Part shown: positions 1-11,134 of the stretch, one piece after another
Layout of the letters: the number at the start of each line of letters is the position of its first letter
Numbering within the stretch: the first letter of the stretch is position 1
Origin: Cerrena zonata
Taxonomy: Eukaryota; Basidiomycota; Agaricomycetes; Polyporales; Cerrenaceae
Assembly (NCBI GenBank): GCA_038087015.1
Contig: JASBNA010000009.1
Location: 930,001-994,000 of the forward strand
Length of the DNA: 64,000 bases
Direction: 5' to 3'
Program-made: the position numbers and the translations under genes
Notes under the pieces: model-generated
The model's database searches: none
Seen by the model: only the letters and a program-made list of their open reading frames with translations
Told to the model about the DNA's origin: nothing

Positions 1-2
1 TG

Positions 3-3000
3 AAAAAGGGTGAGTCATGGATGAACTGGTTTACAACCCTAGTCACCTATCTTCTTCGGTGCAATACTGATATCACAAGCCTGCTGTCAGGTACTGCTAT
101 CAAATCAGTGGTGGCCTATGTGACTGACTATATTACTAAGACTCCACTCAAGACATATACAGTGTTTCATGCTGTGCGCAATGTGTTTAGCAAACTCAAT
201 GATGAGGACAGAGATGTCAATGAGGATAGTAGAAGCAAGGCAAGGTCTGGCTTTGTCAAGATTGTCAATGCGTTGACTGCTCAAAGTGAGATTGGTGCCC
301 CAATGGCTGCTTTGTATCTGCTCAAAAACCCAGATCACTATACTAGCCATACCTTTTCCACATGTTATTGGTACTCATATGTACAAGAGGTGCTCAAAGC
401 ATGGCCTCAGTCACAGCTCCAAGAGCCTGAAGGCTTTGATGTGCTACATAATCATGTTGACAAGGTAGTGATTGCCCGTCAGAGGTCAATGTATGTTGGT
501 CTTTCCCCAGTCTATGACTACATCTTCAGACCTGCTTCTTTTGAGCATATCTCCCTGTATGAGTGGATTTCAAGAGGTGTCAAGGATAAAAGGAGTGGGA
601 AAAAGACAAAATCAGACAGGGCCAACTTACAACCTAAGTTTGAGGCTGTCAAAGTGGATAAGTCTGAGGATGTCAAGGTGGATATATCTCAGCTTAAAGA
701 AGAGGAGGAAGAGTCTGAGGATGAGCTTCTGCTAAAGGCTGAAGAACCTGCCCCTAGTAAGACCAAGTCTTCTATCAAAGTAAAGCTTGCTGCAGAGGTT
801 AAGAGTGAGTCTGAGGATGATGAACTGCTACTAAACCACACTACTGCCAAGCATCAGGAAGTCAAGGACAAGGAGAAAATGAAAAGTATAGAGGAAGATT
901 GGATCCCTTTTCAACCTGACCATCCTCAGTTCAAAACTCATTGTGCTAGACTTGTACCTGAGGCAAAGGCCAGAATCCCTAACTTTGTAGGCAGGACTCT
1001 ACCACGCAAAGACAAAGGTAACAGAGAGGAGTATTGTATGGTGATGATGATGCTGTTCAAGCCCTGGAGGACAGGGCTAGATCTGAAGAACAAGAAGCAG
1101 CTATGGGATGATGTCTTTTACAGACACAAGTTTACTGAGCGACAGGAGGAAATCATGAAGTTCTTCCACATCCGCTATGAATGTAATGATGCCAGAGATG
1201 ACTTTTCAGCCCAAAGGAAGGCTGGCAAGGCTGATCTGCCCATGCCCTTTGGACTTAGTGATGACATGCAGGACCAGTTAGATCATGGTGACAATATGGA
1301 CAGAACACTAGATGATCCCTTGGCTGGCTCAATGTTTCTCTATCAAGATGAGGATGATGAGGATGAGGTAGTGGATGCTAATATGGCCAGGAGAGATATA
1401 CAGATGCAGCAGGCTGAGAATATGATGGCAACTGCTGGTGCTTCTGATAGTCTGACTGTGCCCTTGCAAGTAGATGTAGAGGTGCAAGATGGGGATAGTC
1501 TTAGCAGCAGTGCTTGGAAGGCCCTTTTGGCACAGAAAAAGGAGGCTATTCTGAATCAGCGGGATATGGAGGCAGCCAAAAAGATAGAGCAGGCTAGAAA
1601 GGCCAGTCATAAGTTTGCTAATAGAGCAGAAGTTATCGATGCTACCTTTCTGAATGAGACCTTCAGAGCAGCTGACCAGAAGGATCAGTGTCTTATTGAT
1701 AGTATTGTGAAAAGCTTCACTTTGAATAAAGAGCAGGAGAGGGCCTTCAGAATTATTGCCAACCATGCCTCACAGCCTAGTGGCCAGCAGCTCAAAATGT
1801 ATCTTGGTGGGATGGCAGGCACAGGCAAGTCTCAGGTGATCAAGGCACTGTCCTTTTTCTTTGCAGAGAGAAATGAAAGTTACAGATTTATATGTATTGC
1901 CCCTACTGGGGCTGCTGCCTCTCTCATCCAAGGGTCCACTTATCATTCTATGCTGCAAATAGGGCAGTATAGTGCAGATACCCAGAAGAATTTATCAAAG
2001 GTCCACAACAAGCTGAGGCGTATAGAGTACATCTTTGTAGATGAGATATCTATGGTAGATTGTCATGCTTTATATAACATTTGCTCCAAGATGTGCAAGG
2101 CCATGGTCAACTTTGGAGAGCCTTTTGGAGGGATCAACATGATCTGTGCAGGTGACTTTGCTCAGCTTCCGCCTCCCATGAACAGTCCTGCCCTCTACAG
2201 CCCACATGTCAACTCTATTGTCAATACCACACATAGCCACAAGCAGCAAGAGGAGTCTATTGGTAAGGCAGTCTGGCACCAGTTTACCACAGTGGTGATT
2301 CTGCGGCAGAATATGAGACAGAAGACCCAGTCTGCTTTGGATGCCAAGTTCAGAACTGCACTTGAGAATATGCGATACAGGTCATGTACTCAAAAGGATA
2401 TTATCTTTCTCAGATCTTTGATTGTCAAGCCTGGCACAAACAGAAGCATGATCAATCCCAACTTTCGCAATGTGTCTGTTATCACTGCCTGGAACTCGTA
2501 TCGAGATGGGATCAACAACATGAGTGTCAAGCGGTTTGCCAGAGAGTCAGGCCAAAAGCTGACAACCTTCTATTCCATTGACAAGTGGACATCAAAGGAG
2601 GGGAAGAAGAAGGACAAAAAGGAGGCCAATGATCCTGTACGTGGCTCAGATGTTATTCCACCCAAGCTGCAGCAGAAACTGTGGAACCTGCCCCCTACCA
2701 ATACTGACCAAAGACCAGGTCAGCTGTCGTTGTGCTATGGCATGCCAGTGATGATTAAGTACAATGAGGCCACAGAGTGTGGAGTGACCAATGGCTCAGA
2801 GGGGATTGTGGTGGGATGGAAGGCTAAGGAGATAGCAACCAATAAGCAGGCCCTGGATGTGCTCTTTGTCAAGCTGACTTCTCCTCCAGTGCCTCTTCAA
2901 TTAGATGGTCTCCCTGAGAATGTAGTCCCTATTGCTCGTCAGACCCAGTCTACTCCCTGCACTATGAGAAATGGAAAGATCAATAGGGTCTCACGGAGTC

Positions 3001-4490
3001 AGGTCCCAATCCTGCCCAACTTTGCCATGACAGACTTTGCATCTCAGGGCAGGACCAGGCCATTCAATGTCATTGATCTCAACAACTGCAAGAATCATCA
3101 GTCTGTCTATACCTGTCTGTCTAGAGGATCTTCTGCCAAAGGCACCTTGATCATCCAGGGCTTTAGTGACCAGAAGGTGACAGGAGGACTGTCAGGATTC
3201 CTGAGGCAGGAGTTTAGAGAGCTGGAATTGCTAGACAAGATTACAGAACTCAGATACTATAACAAGCTGCCTGATAAGATCCAAGCTGAGACCAGGAGGG
3301 CACTGATTGGGCTCTTTAGAAAGTGGAAGGGAGAGAACTATATGCCAGATAACACCCACCAGGCTATCCAGTGGTCTGAAGAGGATCCATTGGTGATTGA
3401 GGAGCCAGAGGAGCCTGTGTTCAAGATCATTGACAAGAACACAGGAAAGCCTCAGTTGACTGAGCAACAAAAAGCTGCAAAACATATCCAGATCAATATG
3501 ACAGCAGGCTTTGTTCCTGCCAAGGGGACCAAGGTGCTCAATATCACAAGCAGTGAGCCTGGAAGGAGAAAAGGAGCCAAGCACCACTCTGCAGCTAAGC
3601 CAGTCAACAGATTTGTAGATGCCGTGTCCAAGCAGCAAGATAATCAGACTGGTGGAGAAGACCACTTGCAAGGATTTGTATGGAATGAGACTCTGACCTG
3701 TGCCTATGACAGCCTGTGGACCATTTTGCTGGGAGCATACAAGGATGATGTGGTGGGCTGGAATGAGACTGTCAAAGATGAGAATGCCAGTCTGGCTCTG
3801 TTTACTCAGCTCATAGACCAGACCAAGAGTGAGGAAAAGACACTGGAGCAGGCCAGAGACCAGCTGAGACAATACTTTCACAGCATCAATCCAGTCTACT
3901 TCCCTGTCCTTGCCACTACATCTGGCACAGGTATTGACAATCTTTGCTCAGAGATGTTTGTGCAGCCCCAACCTATCATGACTGTCAATCTGACTTGCAT
4001 CTCATGTGATCTTATCTACCAATATCATGACACCGGCTTCAGAGTATGGGACTGTGCTCCTGGTTTCTGGAGAGGCAATATACACAGACAGGGGTCATAC
4101 AAATATGCTCCTTTGCAGTCCTGGATCCCAGTGTTGCTGCATGAGATGACAAGACAGAGATGTCCAGACTGTAATAGCCATCTTCAGAGACACTATCATT
4201 ATGATATCTTTCCCTCCTTTTTAGCTTTCAATGTCTTCCTCAGTCTTCCCAAGCTAGATTCAGAGATTGACATCCAGGGTAAGCTTTATCGGCTCTGTGG
4301 GGTGGTGTATCATGGAGACTTTCACTTTACATCACGGATTATGACTGCTGATAGTAAAGTATGGCATTATGATGGCATGACCAGACAAGGAGTCTGCAAG
4401 TATGAGGGCTTGTTGGAAAATATGGAGCCTTCTGTTTTACGCAAGGCATATGGCAAGACAATGTCAATGGCAATATATATCAAAAAATAA
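3..4490 (+). CDS. Helitron-type Rep/PIF1 helicase with C-terminal USP-like protease domain, 5'-incomplete
   Basis: The frame is open to the window edge, so the ATG at 21 is probably internal and the upstream HUH part of Rep is missing. Counting from that ATG: the end of Rep lies near residues 1-60, with a two-tyrosine motif YVTDYITK (Tyr33 and Tyr37). An acidic, lysine-rich linker runs about 190-300. A superfamily-1 PIF1-like helicase follows, with Walker A GMAGTGKS near 597, Walker B VDEISM near 672, GDFAQLPPP near 710 and motif FASQGRT/TCLSRGSS near 1006-1035. The last 270 residues resemble a ubiquitin-specific protease: Cys box NETLTCAYDSLW (Cys1227), two CxxC pairs (CISC, CPDC) and a His box HGDFHFTSR (His1435) followed by WHYDG. 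Rep nicks and strand-transfers DNA and the helicase unwinds it. The protease role is inference. No frameshift or stop is seen. Confidence 0.85.
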   Translation, partial: KKGESWMNWFTTLVTYLLRCNTDITSLLSGTAIKSVVAYVTDYITKTPLKTYTVFHAVRNVFSKLNDEDRDVNEDSRSKARSGFVKIVNALTAQSEIGAPMAALYLLKNPDHYTSHTFSTCYWYSYVQEVLKAWPQSQLQEPEGFDVLHNHVDKVVIARQRSMYVGLSPVYDYIFRPASFEHISLYEWISRGVKDKRSGKKTKSDRANLQPKFEAVKVDKSEDVKVDISQLKEEEEESEDELLLKAEEPAPSKTKSSIKVKLAAEVKSESEDDELLLNHTTAKHQEVKDKEKMKSIEEDWIPFQPDHPQFKTHCARLVPEAKARIPNFVGRTLPRKDKGNREEYCMVMMMLFKPWRTGLDLKNKKQLWDDVFYRHKFTERQEEIMKFFHIRYECNDARDDFSAQRKAGKADLPMPFGLSDDMQDQLDHGDNMDRTLDDPLAGSMFLYQDEDDEDEVVDANMARRDIQMQQAENMMATAGASDSLTVPLQVDVEVQDGDSLSSSAWKALLAQKKEAILNQRDMEAAKKIEQARKASHKFANRAEVIDATFLNETFRAADQKDQCLIDSIVKSFTLNKEQERAFRIIANHASQPSGQQLKMYLGGMAGTGKSQVIKALSFFFAERNESYRFICIAPTGAAASLIQGSTYHSMLQIGQYSADTQKNLSKVHNKLRRIEYIFVDEISMVDCHALYNICSKMCKAMVNFGEPFGGINMICAGDFAQLPPPMNSPALYSPHVNSIVNTTHSHKQQEESIGKAVWHQFTTVVILRQNMRQKTQSALDAKFRTALENMRYRSCTQKDIIFLRSLIVKPGTNRSMINPNFRNVSVITAWNSYRDGINNMSVKRFARESGQKLTTFYSIDKWTSKEGKKKDKKEANDPVRGSDVIPPKLQQKLWNLPPTNTDQRPGQLSLCYGMPVMIKYNEATECGVTNGSEGIVVGWKAKEIATNKQALDVLFVKLTSPPVPLQLDGLPENVVPIARQTQSTPCTMRNGKINRVSRSQVPILPNFAMTDFASQGRTRPFNVIDLNNCKNHQSVYTCLSRGSSAKGTLIIQGFSDQKVTGGLSGFLRQEFRELELLDKITELRYYNKLPDKIQAETRRALIGLFRKWKGENYMPDNTHQAIQWSEEDPLVIEEPEEPVFKIIDKNTGKPQLTEQQKAAKHIQINMTAGFVPAKGTKVLNITSSEPGRRKGAKHHSAAKPVNRFVDAVSKQQDNQTGGEDHLQGFVWNETLTCAYDSLWTILLGAYKDDVVGWNETVKDENASLALFTQLIDQTKSEEKTLEQARDQLRQYFHSINPVYFPVLATTSGTGIDNLCSEMFVQPQPIMTVNLTCISCDLIYQYHDTGFRVWDCAPGFWRGNIHRQGSYKYAPLQSWIPVLLHEMTRQRCPDCNSHLQRHYHYDIFPSFLAFNVFLSLPKLDSEIDIQGKLYRLCGVVYHGDFHFTSRIMTADSKVWHYDGMTRQGVCKYEGLLENMEPSVLRKAYGKTMSMAIYIKK

Positions 4491-6299
4491 GCTATTATCT
4501 CTAGAATTCTATTTTCTTTTCTATATTACCTTGTGTATTTATTTCTATCTTATGTCAAAATTACTTTATAAGTCTTGAGTTTCAAATCTTCTAACTTAGT
4601 GTTCTGGAGCTGAAGCTTTGTCTCAAGCTCTCTATATCTTGGCACCTACTATAATACATGTAGTAAATATTTGAGTTTGAGTCTACTCAGTTATGAGGAA
4701 CATATAATAAAATTAGTACTTATAAGATTATTGATATTATTCATAGAAGAAGCCACTGCTGCCAATACAGAATCTATTTTGTACTGATCAGGGTAACAAT
4801 ATAAAGTACTGCATAAGTAATAAAAGCTCATAAGTACTCATAAGTAGATCCACAGAAATGCTGATGAGTAATAGACTTATAGATCTGAGTCATATTTGAC
4901 ACTTGACCCATATGAGTCAAAGTATAGCTTTCTATATATATAAGTATACTCATAAGTATTTATTTATAAGATGACTTACAGAAAGATATATCTTATATAT
5001 AGCTTTATCTTTTTTGCATATTTTATATAAAATAACTTATATTTTAGAATATTACACATATTTGATTGTTTTTGGTATTGTCAATACTGTATAGTCATTT
5101 TTATAACCTGTTTATATTGATAGATCTTTTCTTTTTATATTAGATTGCTTTTAGAGATAATTGTTTGTATAAGATGTTACTTGTATTATCTAGTTGGATT
5201 TATTGAGAACACTACTTTTAAAGTCATTTTAATTGCATCTATCTACAATCTAATATTTAGTTATTTTAGTATAAATTAAAAGAAGAATATATTTTTTGTA
5301 TCATAAGGTAGAGTCTTTTTTTTGTTATATACTCAGATATATTTGAAGTAGAAATATCAGCACCACTCTATTTTTTTTATTACCTATTATATCTATTATC
5401 CTTGTCTTATTGATAATATTAAAGACATTAACTTTTGAGGCTAAAAGATGACTGATATAAAACTGTCTAAATAAATTAGCCTAATAACACAAAAAGGATA
5501 GTAATAATAAATATCTTACTTATTTTTTTGTTTCTGATAGTTATAAATAGACAATAACATAAAATAGTATATAAGCAGTTAGTCTATAGATGCTAACTAC
5601 TGTAGCAAATACTTAGCAATACACTAATATGATTTAGAGCTTTATAATATATCTAAGATATTATTAGTTTTAAAACTTTAAAATATATTTTTATACTACT
5701 ATATATAGATATTATTGTTGAAATATATGTGATTTACCTTAGAAAAGATGGCTATACCTTTAAAATGGCAGGTCATAGGGCTCAATCCTCATTTGAACAG
5801 CGTCTGTATCTTTGTCTTTGTATATAATGCTAGCCATTATAATCTTCTCAGATACTTTTGCATAGGGCTTGGGGGAGCATTGAGAAGGAGAGAGGCTTGG
5901 TACCAAAGCTTGGCCAATCTTCATCTGGAGCAGTTTTCAGAATCTCAGTGTCAGAGCTTGCAGTTTCAAGTTGAGACAGCAGAGATATAGAGAATGATCC
6001 TTCCTGAAGTCTGCATCAGAGATGGTGGAGGAGGTTTGAACCTCAGGCTGAGGTGAAGGAACATGAGACTGAGAAGTTGGTAAGGTAGATGAAGGAGACT
6101 TGTAAAAAAAGTCAGATGTCTCATGGCCAAGATATGAATCTACCAGTGGCTCCATGGTAATTTCATCAACATTCATACACAGCTCAGAATCAGGGAGTGT
6201 CACAATGTCTGTGAGTATGATGTGAACAACTATAATCAAAGATCATTCATGCTGTGTTAGAAGAAATGTAACAGACCAGCATACCTCAGGTGAGGATCT
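4491..6299. other. AT-rich non-coding stretch downstream of the helicase ORF
   Basis: Strongly AT-rich sequence with many short A/T runs and no convincing ORF up to about 5.9 kb. A minus-strand open stretch at 5937-6239 encodes a Ser/Pro-rich segment and lies just downstream of the coiled-coil gene on the same strand. It might be a further exon, but no splice junction joining the frames was found. I could not identify a Helitron 3' end (hairpin plus CTRR). Confidence 0.5.
4561..4800 (-). repeat. Degenerate second copy of the coiled-coil gene region
   Basis: This stretch aligns by eye, in the same orientation, with about 6360-6600. Shared blocks include the segments around 4607-4650 and 6403-6446, and around 4750-4790 and 6555-6595. 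This copy has more T/A at matching positions (for example TATATCTTGG against TACATCTTGG) and has lost the reading frame. It is best read as a decayed duplicate. Confidence 0.6.
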
Positions 6300-6698
6300 C
6301 TAAGGTTTTACAATCTGAGCCCTGAGTTGTTCAATCTTAGCATTCTTGTCCAAGAGCTCTTTTGTAAAGTGAGTTTTCAGAGCTTCTAACTCAGCACTCT
6401 TGAGCTGAAGCTCTGTCTCAAGCTCTCTACATCTTGGCACCCACTATAATATACACAGCAGATATTTAGGTTTAAGTTCATTCACTTGCTCAGTTAATAA
6501 TAAATGTATGATAAAAGTGGTACTCATATGATTGTTGATATCATTTTTTAGAGAAGTTGTTGCTGCCAATGCAGAATCTAGTTCTGCACAGATCAGTGTA
6601 GTTGCTTTAGTGAGAATACAATTGATGATATTCTCAATTGCTTGTGTTCCTGTTGCCATTGAAGGTAAGTGTTTTGGTTGTTCATTAGAGAAAGACAT
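6300..6698 (-). CDS. Small coiled-coil protein, two exons, unknown function
   Basis: Predicted exons on the minus strand are 6698-6486 and 6443-6300, joined in phase 0 across a 42-bp GT-AG intron, giving 118 residues. The ATG at 6698 is the first in frame after TTG-only context. The first exon has an amphipathic segment rich in Ala, Thr and Ile. The second is a heptad-like coiled coil (RCRELETELQLKSAELEALK and onward) ending IVKP. It lies in AT-rich DNA downstream of, and opposite to, the helicase gene, so it could be a passenger of that element. I do not recognise the family. The short intron and a nearby decayed copy make the model tentative. Confidence 0.4.
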
Positions 6699-6710
6699 GG
6701 AAGTTTGCAA

Positions 6711-8655
6711 AAATGATCACTGTATGTAGGATAATCAATGACATTGCAACTTGAACTTCATGCAGCTCACACACCTCGGATAGTATTGCTTCAGCAAAAT
6801 GGAAATAGATCTATTTTGACCTTTATGCTCACATGCTTTGGATAGTAGAGTCTGATTCATCATTCTAAATCTTCACCTGTTACTACATACTAGTACATTG
6901 TATGTAATTCTGAGTATAATCTAGTGTTTTTACTTAGAAAAAAAATGCAGGTAGGTGTATATAAAGATGTTCAAACTATCATACACTTTAAGTTGTTAAA
7001 ATATAAAATAAGATCCAAAAATTGTACTCAATCATCTGAGCACCAAAATAGTTAAAAAAACTCAAATATCATTTATGTTATCTTTGAACATCATAATCTA
7101 AATCTAAATCCTATTTTTTAATTTGTCAAATTGTATAAAAATCATATGTTTCATTTTTAATTTATTAGTATAACCTTAAAATTTTGAACAACATTCAAAC
7201 TTTTGCTTTATAATTTAGACAGTAGTGTTTGTTCTGGAAACTCAGAGTTTTCTCAGCACTTGTCAGGTCTAAAAATTGTAGACAATATTTGAAACTTTGT
7301 GCAGTTTTTGATGCTAGAAATTCTGACTTTTTATATAGATACTTGATTGACTTGACATAATATTTGTTTCTCAAAATAATTTTACAAAAAGATACAATTT
7401 AGTTACACAATTTCTGCAAGATTTTGATTTGCAGCAATCTGTAAGTTTTGTCTAACAAAAAAAAATTGTATTTTTTATATAATTTGATAAATTACAGAAC
7501 AAGATTTTAATTCAGATTATGATGTTAAAAAATATATAAATATTGACTGCAACTAAAGTCTCAACATTATCATCTGGTTGTCTTATAGGATCACCTGGTG
7601 AGCAAATTAATGCAGATATATTTGCTTACTCACTAAAATATTTATTCTGACACTATTTATGTAATGGTATTAAGGTAAATATAACTTAATTTTGACTCAT
7701 TTTTAGTTGTAATCTCATACATGCAACTGATACTGATGACTAACTTGAGTCCTATTTACATTACCAGACCAGTATCTGACTTTGTTTTTTCTGCCTATAG
7801 CCACTATCTGGGTCATCAACTAGGGCAGATTTTTCTCATAGATAGGAAGACCACCGAAGGAATCGTGTTCTGCCAGCATTGGCCTATTTCCCAAGTCCCA
7901 TTTGCTGGCTTCTTTCAGCCTCTACCGCCGACATTTTATGTGAGATATACATGAAGATAGGTCTCTCAAGGAGCCGATCCTGGTATGTTACTTCTCCTAC
8001 GACGCAGTCACAAGCTCACAGAAGAATGTTGTGCACAAATTGCAGGAACCGATCTGAGGCCATTACACCTACACCTCACGGTTGGTATCACACTCATTAC
8101 ACAAAAAAATGAGTAAAATGCTCTACCATATGGGTAATCTGACCTTCCAGGCTTCCAGACCGTAGATTATTCTTTCGTCCGGGAGCGTGGTCTCATACGA
8201 GACAATAACTTCGAGTTGTCTGGAGTGCGACACAGTTGACTACCAGTCGACCACACCAGGTTTATTCCACTAGTCATTCAGCACTCGACGGTATGTTTTT
8301 GTTACACTTTTTGTATTTGCATTATTAATTTCTATCGTTGCTCTTTGTTTTGCAGCCTGTTCGACATCATCGTGGCATATTGTGTATATGATCTAGCTCA
8401 GGTCGTTCCAAGGGGCGGTGCTTCTATTTGTTGCTCCGGTGGCTAGATAAGCCAGTTTTTTTTGCAAGACCATGTGCACGTACTGCCAGGCTCAGGAACT
8501 TCTGCCTCATATTCATTACTCCAGTGTCTGCGTAAGCCAAGCCTTTGGGGCTATTGGAGGCTAATAAAAATTCTGGTTATCTCAAAAGGCCCCTATGCCA
8601 GGCTAGCCATCTCATCCTCTCATCCTCTCCTCCCCTCCTCCCCTCCCCAGTCGTC
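6711..8655. other. Non-coding stretch with a change in base composition near 7780
   Basis: From 6711 to about 7780 the DNA is AT-rich like the preceding region. After that it becomes more balanced. The change may mark the right edge of the Helitron-related block, but no terminal hairpin with CTRR was recognised. Short ORFs at 7721-8112 and 8462-8773 show no domain or splice support. The last 300 bases, pyrimidine-rich near 8610-8650, form the probable leader of the next gene. Confidence 0.4.
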
Positions 8656-9258
8656 ATGGTTGTTCATACCCCCCGCACACTCTCTCGTCGTCTTGACCGT
8701 ATCGAACCTGACCGACGTCTTGTTCGGTCTCGTAAACGACGTTCAGACTTGCACGTACCTCGCATTAACGTGAGGAGGTCGCTTACCTTTGCTGAGCGGT
8801 CCCTTCGGAAGACTGCCTGGGATAAAGCCCGCAGCGATCAGAAGGCTGACTTGCAGGCCGCGCGCGATGAGATTCATTCTATCGCTGCAATGTTTGCTGA
8901 GAAGTATGGTCACTGCGAAGAATACTGGTACAGTCGTATCATGCAATCTGAGCGGTTGGCTAAGACCAAGAGACGGATCAATCTCTGGAACGTCTTCCTG
9001 TCTCTTCGATTGAGGCAGATCAATCTTGGTACGTCTGATGTCTGACCTTTTTTATATTCGCTTTCCTTTATACTAACACCCTTTTGTCTAGGTCAGGGTA
9101 CTAAGAAGAAGGCCAACGACCCTGATGTCCTAGCTCAGCTCACTCAGGAGTGGTTGGCAATGTCGCAGGAAGCATGAGAGTCGGTGATGGCAGATCGTCT
9201 GCGGGAGATGACGGAAGATCGGTCTACAAGACTTACAGGCGAGAACAATACGGGTATT

Positions 9259-9261
9259 GCA
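9259..9261. repeat. Target-site duplication GCA, left
   Basis: GCA immediately precedes the left terminal inverted repeat and matches GCA at 9977-9979 after the right one. Deleting the element and one copy restores the host reading frame. Confidence 0.8.
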
Positions 9262-9514
9262 CACTGGACCGTAGCCCAAATTTTAGGCTTCATAAAAGTA
9301 AGGTCAAATTTTATAGAAAGTCTCTTACAAAACATGATTTTAAGCACCTAAAAATTGTTAAAAAATGCAGAATTTTAGTGAAATTTAATGAATCATAAAA
9401 TCCTTGGCTAATTCAGACTTTTGTATCTAATTTTTAGACTTTAGAAATATTGAATTTTTGCTTATTTTTTATTGGAGAAAAGTTTACTATGCAAAATTCA
9501 AAATTTTGACACAC
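9262..9514 (+). repeat. Left terminal inverted repeat of the CACTA-like element
   Basis: This arm of 253 bases matches the reverse complement of 9724-9976 with only about a dozen differences. Confidence 0.85.
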
Positions 9515-9723
9515 TTTTGTTTCTCCAAAAGTAATATAAAATTTAAACTGCTAATTCGAAAAGGTCAGTGATATTTCATACTTAAATATCTCTATCAGAT
9601 AGTATAATTGACAGAGACTATGATTTACCAACAATAGTAGTCTATATCTTCTCTCTAGGCTCTCTATTTATAACACTTTATTTTGATATATACAATTATA
9701 TTATGATTTCTAGAGAAATAACA

Positions 9724-9976
9724 GTGTATCAAAATTTTGAATTTTGCATAGTAAACTTTTCTCCAGTAAAAAATAAGCAAAAATTCAATATTTCTAAAGT
9801 CTAAAAATTAGATACAAAAGGCTGAATTAGCCAAGGATTTTATGATTCATCAAATTTTGCTGAAATTCTGCATTTTTTGACAATTTTTAGGTGCTTAAAA
9901 TCATGTTTTGTAAGAGACTTTTTATAAAATTTGACCTTACTTTTATGAAGCCTAAAATTTGGGCTACGGTCCAGTG
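9724..9976 (-). repeat. Right terminal inverted repeat of the CACTA-like element
   Basis: Reverse-complement partner of 9262-9514. It ends GGGCTACGGTCCAGTG directly before the GCA target duplication. Confidence 0.85.
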
Positions 9977-9979
9977 GCA
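9977..9979. repeat. Target-site duplication GCA, right
   Basis: Second copy of the 3-bp duplication. The host exon resumes at 9980 in the correct frame. Confidence 0.8.
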
Positions 9980-11134
9980 GCGTTTCACGATGCTATTGCC
10001 ACTTTTCGGTCCATCGAGAACCAGGTATGGACGTTCCCCCCACCCTTTTGCTCTTTGGCTGATATCACCTGTGTTTCAGCTTCAAGCCCTCTATGTGCGA
10101 ACTGGTGTCGAGGTTCTGATGTTCGCGGTTCGTGGTAGCCAGGAGCAATAGTTCCGTCCCTACGTCATGACGACATCAGACCGTGCCGGTAACTTCTTCC
10201 ACACCTGCTTCAACCAGGACACTGAGACCTACGCCACTCGTTTTGAGGCATATTGTCTCTCTGGTATCGAAGGCATGTCTTTCTCATTGTCATTGCACTG
10301 TATCAGTAGCTAACTCATCCACAGGTGTCAAGAATAGGGTCTCCGAAGAAATTGCGGCACTCAAAGCCCAGTGTACCGCCGGGATTCTCGCACAACTAAG
10401 TAAGTCTTCTTCTCCGTCAATTCTATGTAGAATCTACTAACAATAGATCAACAGATGACTTGCTCGCTCCCACCATCCTCTCTAAGATGGTGTATTCCGA
10501 CTTTTTTACCCAGATCACATTGAAGCATCACATTATCTATGAGAACTGGCCCGTCTCCAAGTTCTGTACCCCTGGAAAACTCACCCTCCTTGAATTACGA
10601 CGACTTCACCATGTCCTCAGCAATGGCCCTCCACTTTTCCGCTACGTTTCTCCCACAGAATGGGAGGATCTCGATCTCGATGCCCTTCAATCACGTCATG
10701 ACACTATCTCTCCCACAGCTGCTCATCCTCTTGTAGCAACGGCGACCTCGATTCCTAGCGCATCTACTGGCAGTTCGGCAACTGTTGACGACACGACAGG
10801 TACATCTAATGATAATGCGACGACCAACCCCGCAGGTGGTGCAACAGATCCCTCGGGATTAAATGCGACAACGAACTCCACGAATGGTGCCCCTGTGACA
10901 TCTGCTCCTTTGCTTCCTCAGCCCACTAATCTTCCCCCCCCTCGTGGTGGAGACATGCTGACGTTGGATGGTGGGATGGTGGTTAGGCCAAGGGAGCGAC
11001 GTCGTCAATGGGATGCAGGGTTAACGAAGGAGCAGAAGGCTGCAATGATGGCTGTTAGGAATGCTGAGAAAGCGAAGAAGAGTGCGGGTCGTGCGTCAGG
11101 TAGTGCATCGGGTAGTAATGCTCCTCAAGAGTAA

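Larger units (their letters stand above)
9262..9976. mobile_element. CACTA-like non-autonomous foldback element (715 bp)
   Basis: The termini are CACTGGACCGTAGCCC at the left and its exact reverse complement at the right. The inverted repeats are about 253 bp each (9262-9514 and 9724-9976) and nearly identical, separated by about 210 bp of AT-rich centre. There is no coding capacity; short ORFs inside come from the arms. Ends starting CACTG with a 3-bp target duplication fit the CACTA/EnSpm superfamily, so a transposase would have to come from elsewhere. It lies inside an exon of the 8656-11134 gene. The few mismatches between arms include C/T and G/A differences. Confidence 0.85.
8656..11134 (+). 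pseudogene. Multi-exon gene of unknown function, broken by a transposon and two stops
   Basis: Predicted exons are 8656-9028, 9092-10024 (containing the inserted element 9262-9976 plus one GCA), 10080-10272, 10325-10399 and 10455-11134. All junctions keep phase. The intron after exon 1 has a perfect TACTAAC branch site near 9071; the intron at 10273 would use a GC donor. The N-terminus is basic (RRLDRIEPDRRLVRSRKRR), the middle is helical, and the C-terminus is Ser/Thr/Ala-rich and ends in a lysine-rich tail. It resembles multi-copy Agaricomycete hypothetical proteins with a motif like SLRLRQIN; I know no function for them. In-frame stops are TGA at 9175 and TAG at 10149. Reading frame and sense resume after each stop and after the element, so this is a decayed copy. 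Confidence 0.7.

Noticed and set aside
7780..7830. Possible 3' end of the first Helitron at the composition change (CTAG near 7819)
   Set aside because: No hairpin lies in the expected 10-15 bases before it, and there is no empty-site comparison.
9144..10151. ORFs with the shared reading FDLTFMKPKIWATVQ at both ends of the CACTA-like element
   Set aside because: They arise because the two inverted arms are read on opposite strands; they are not genes.
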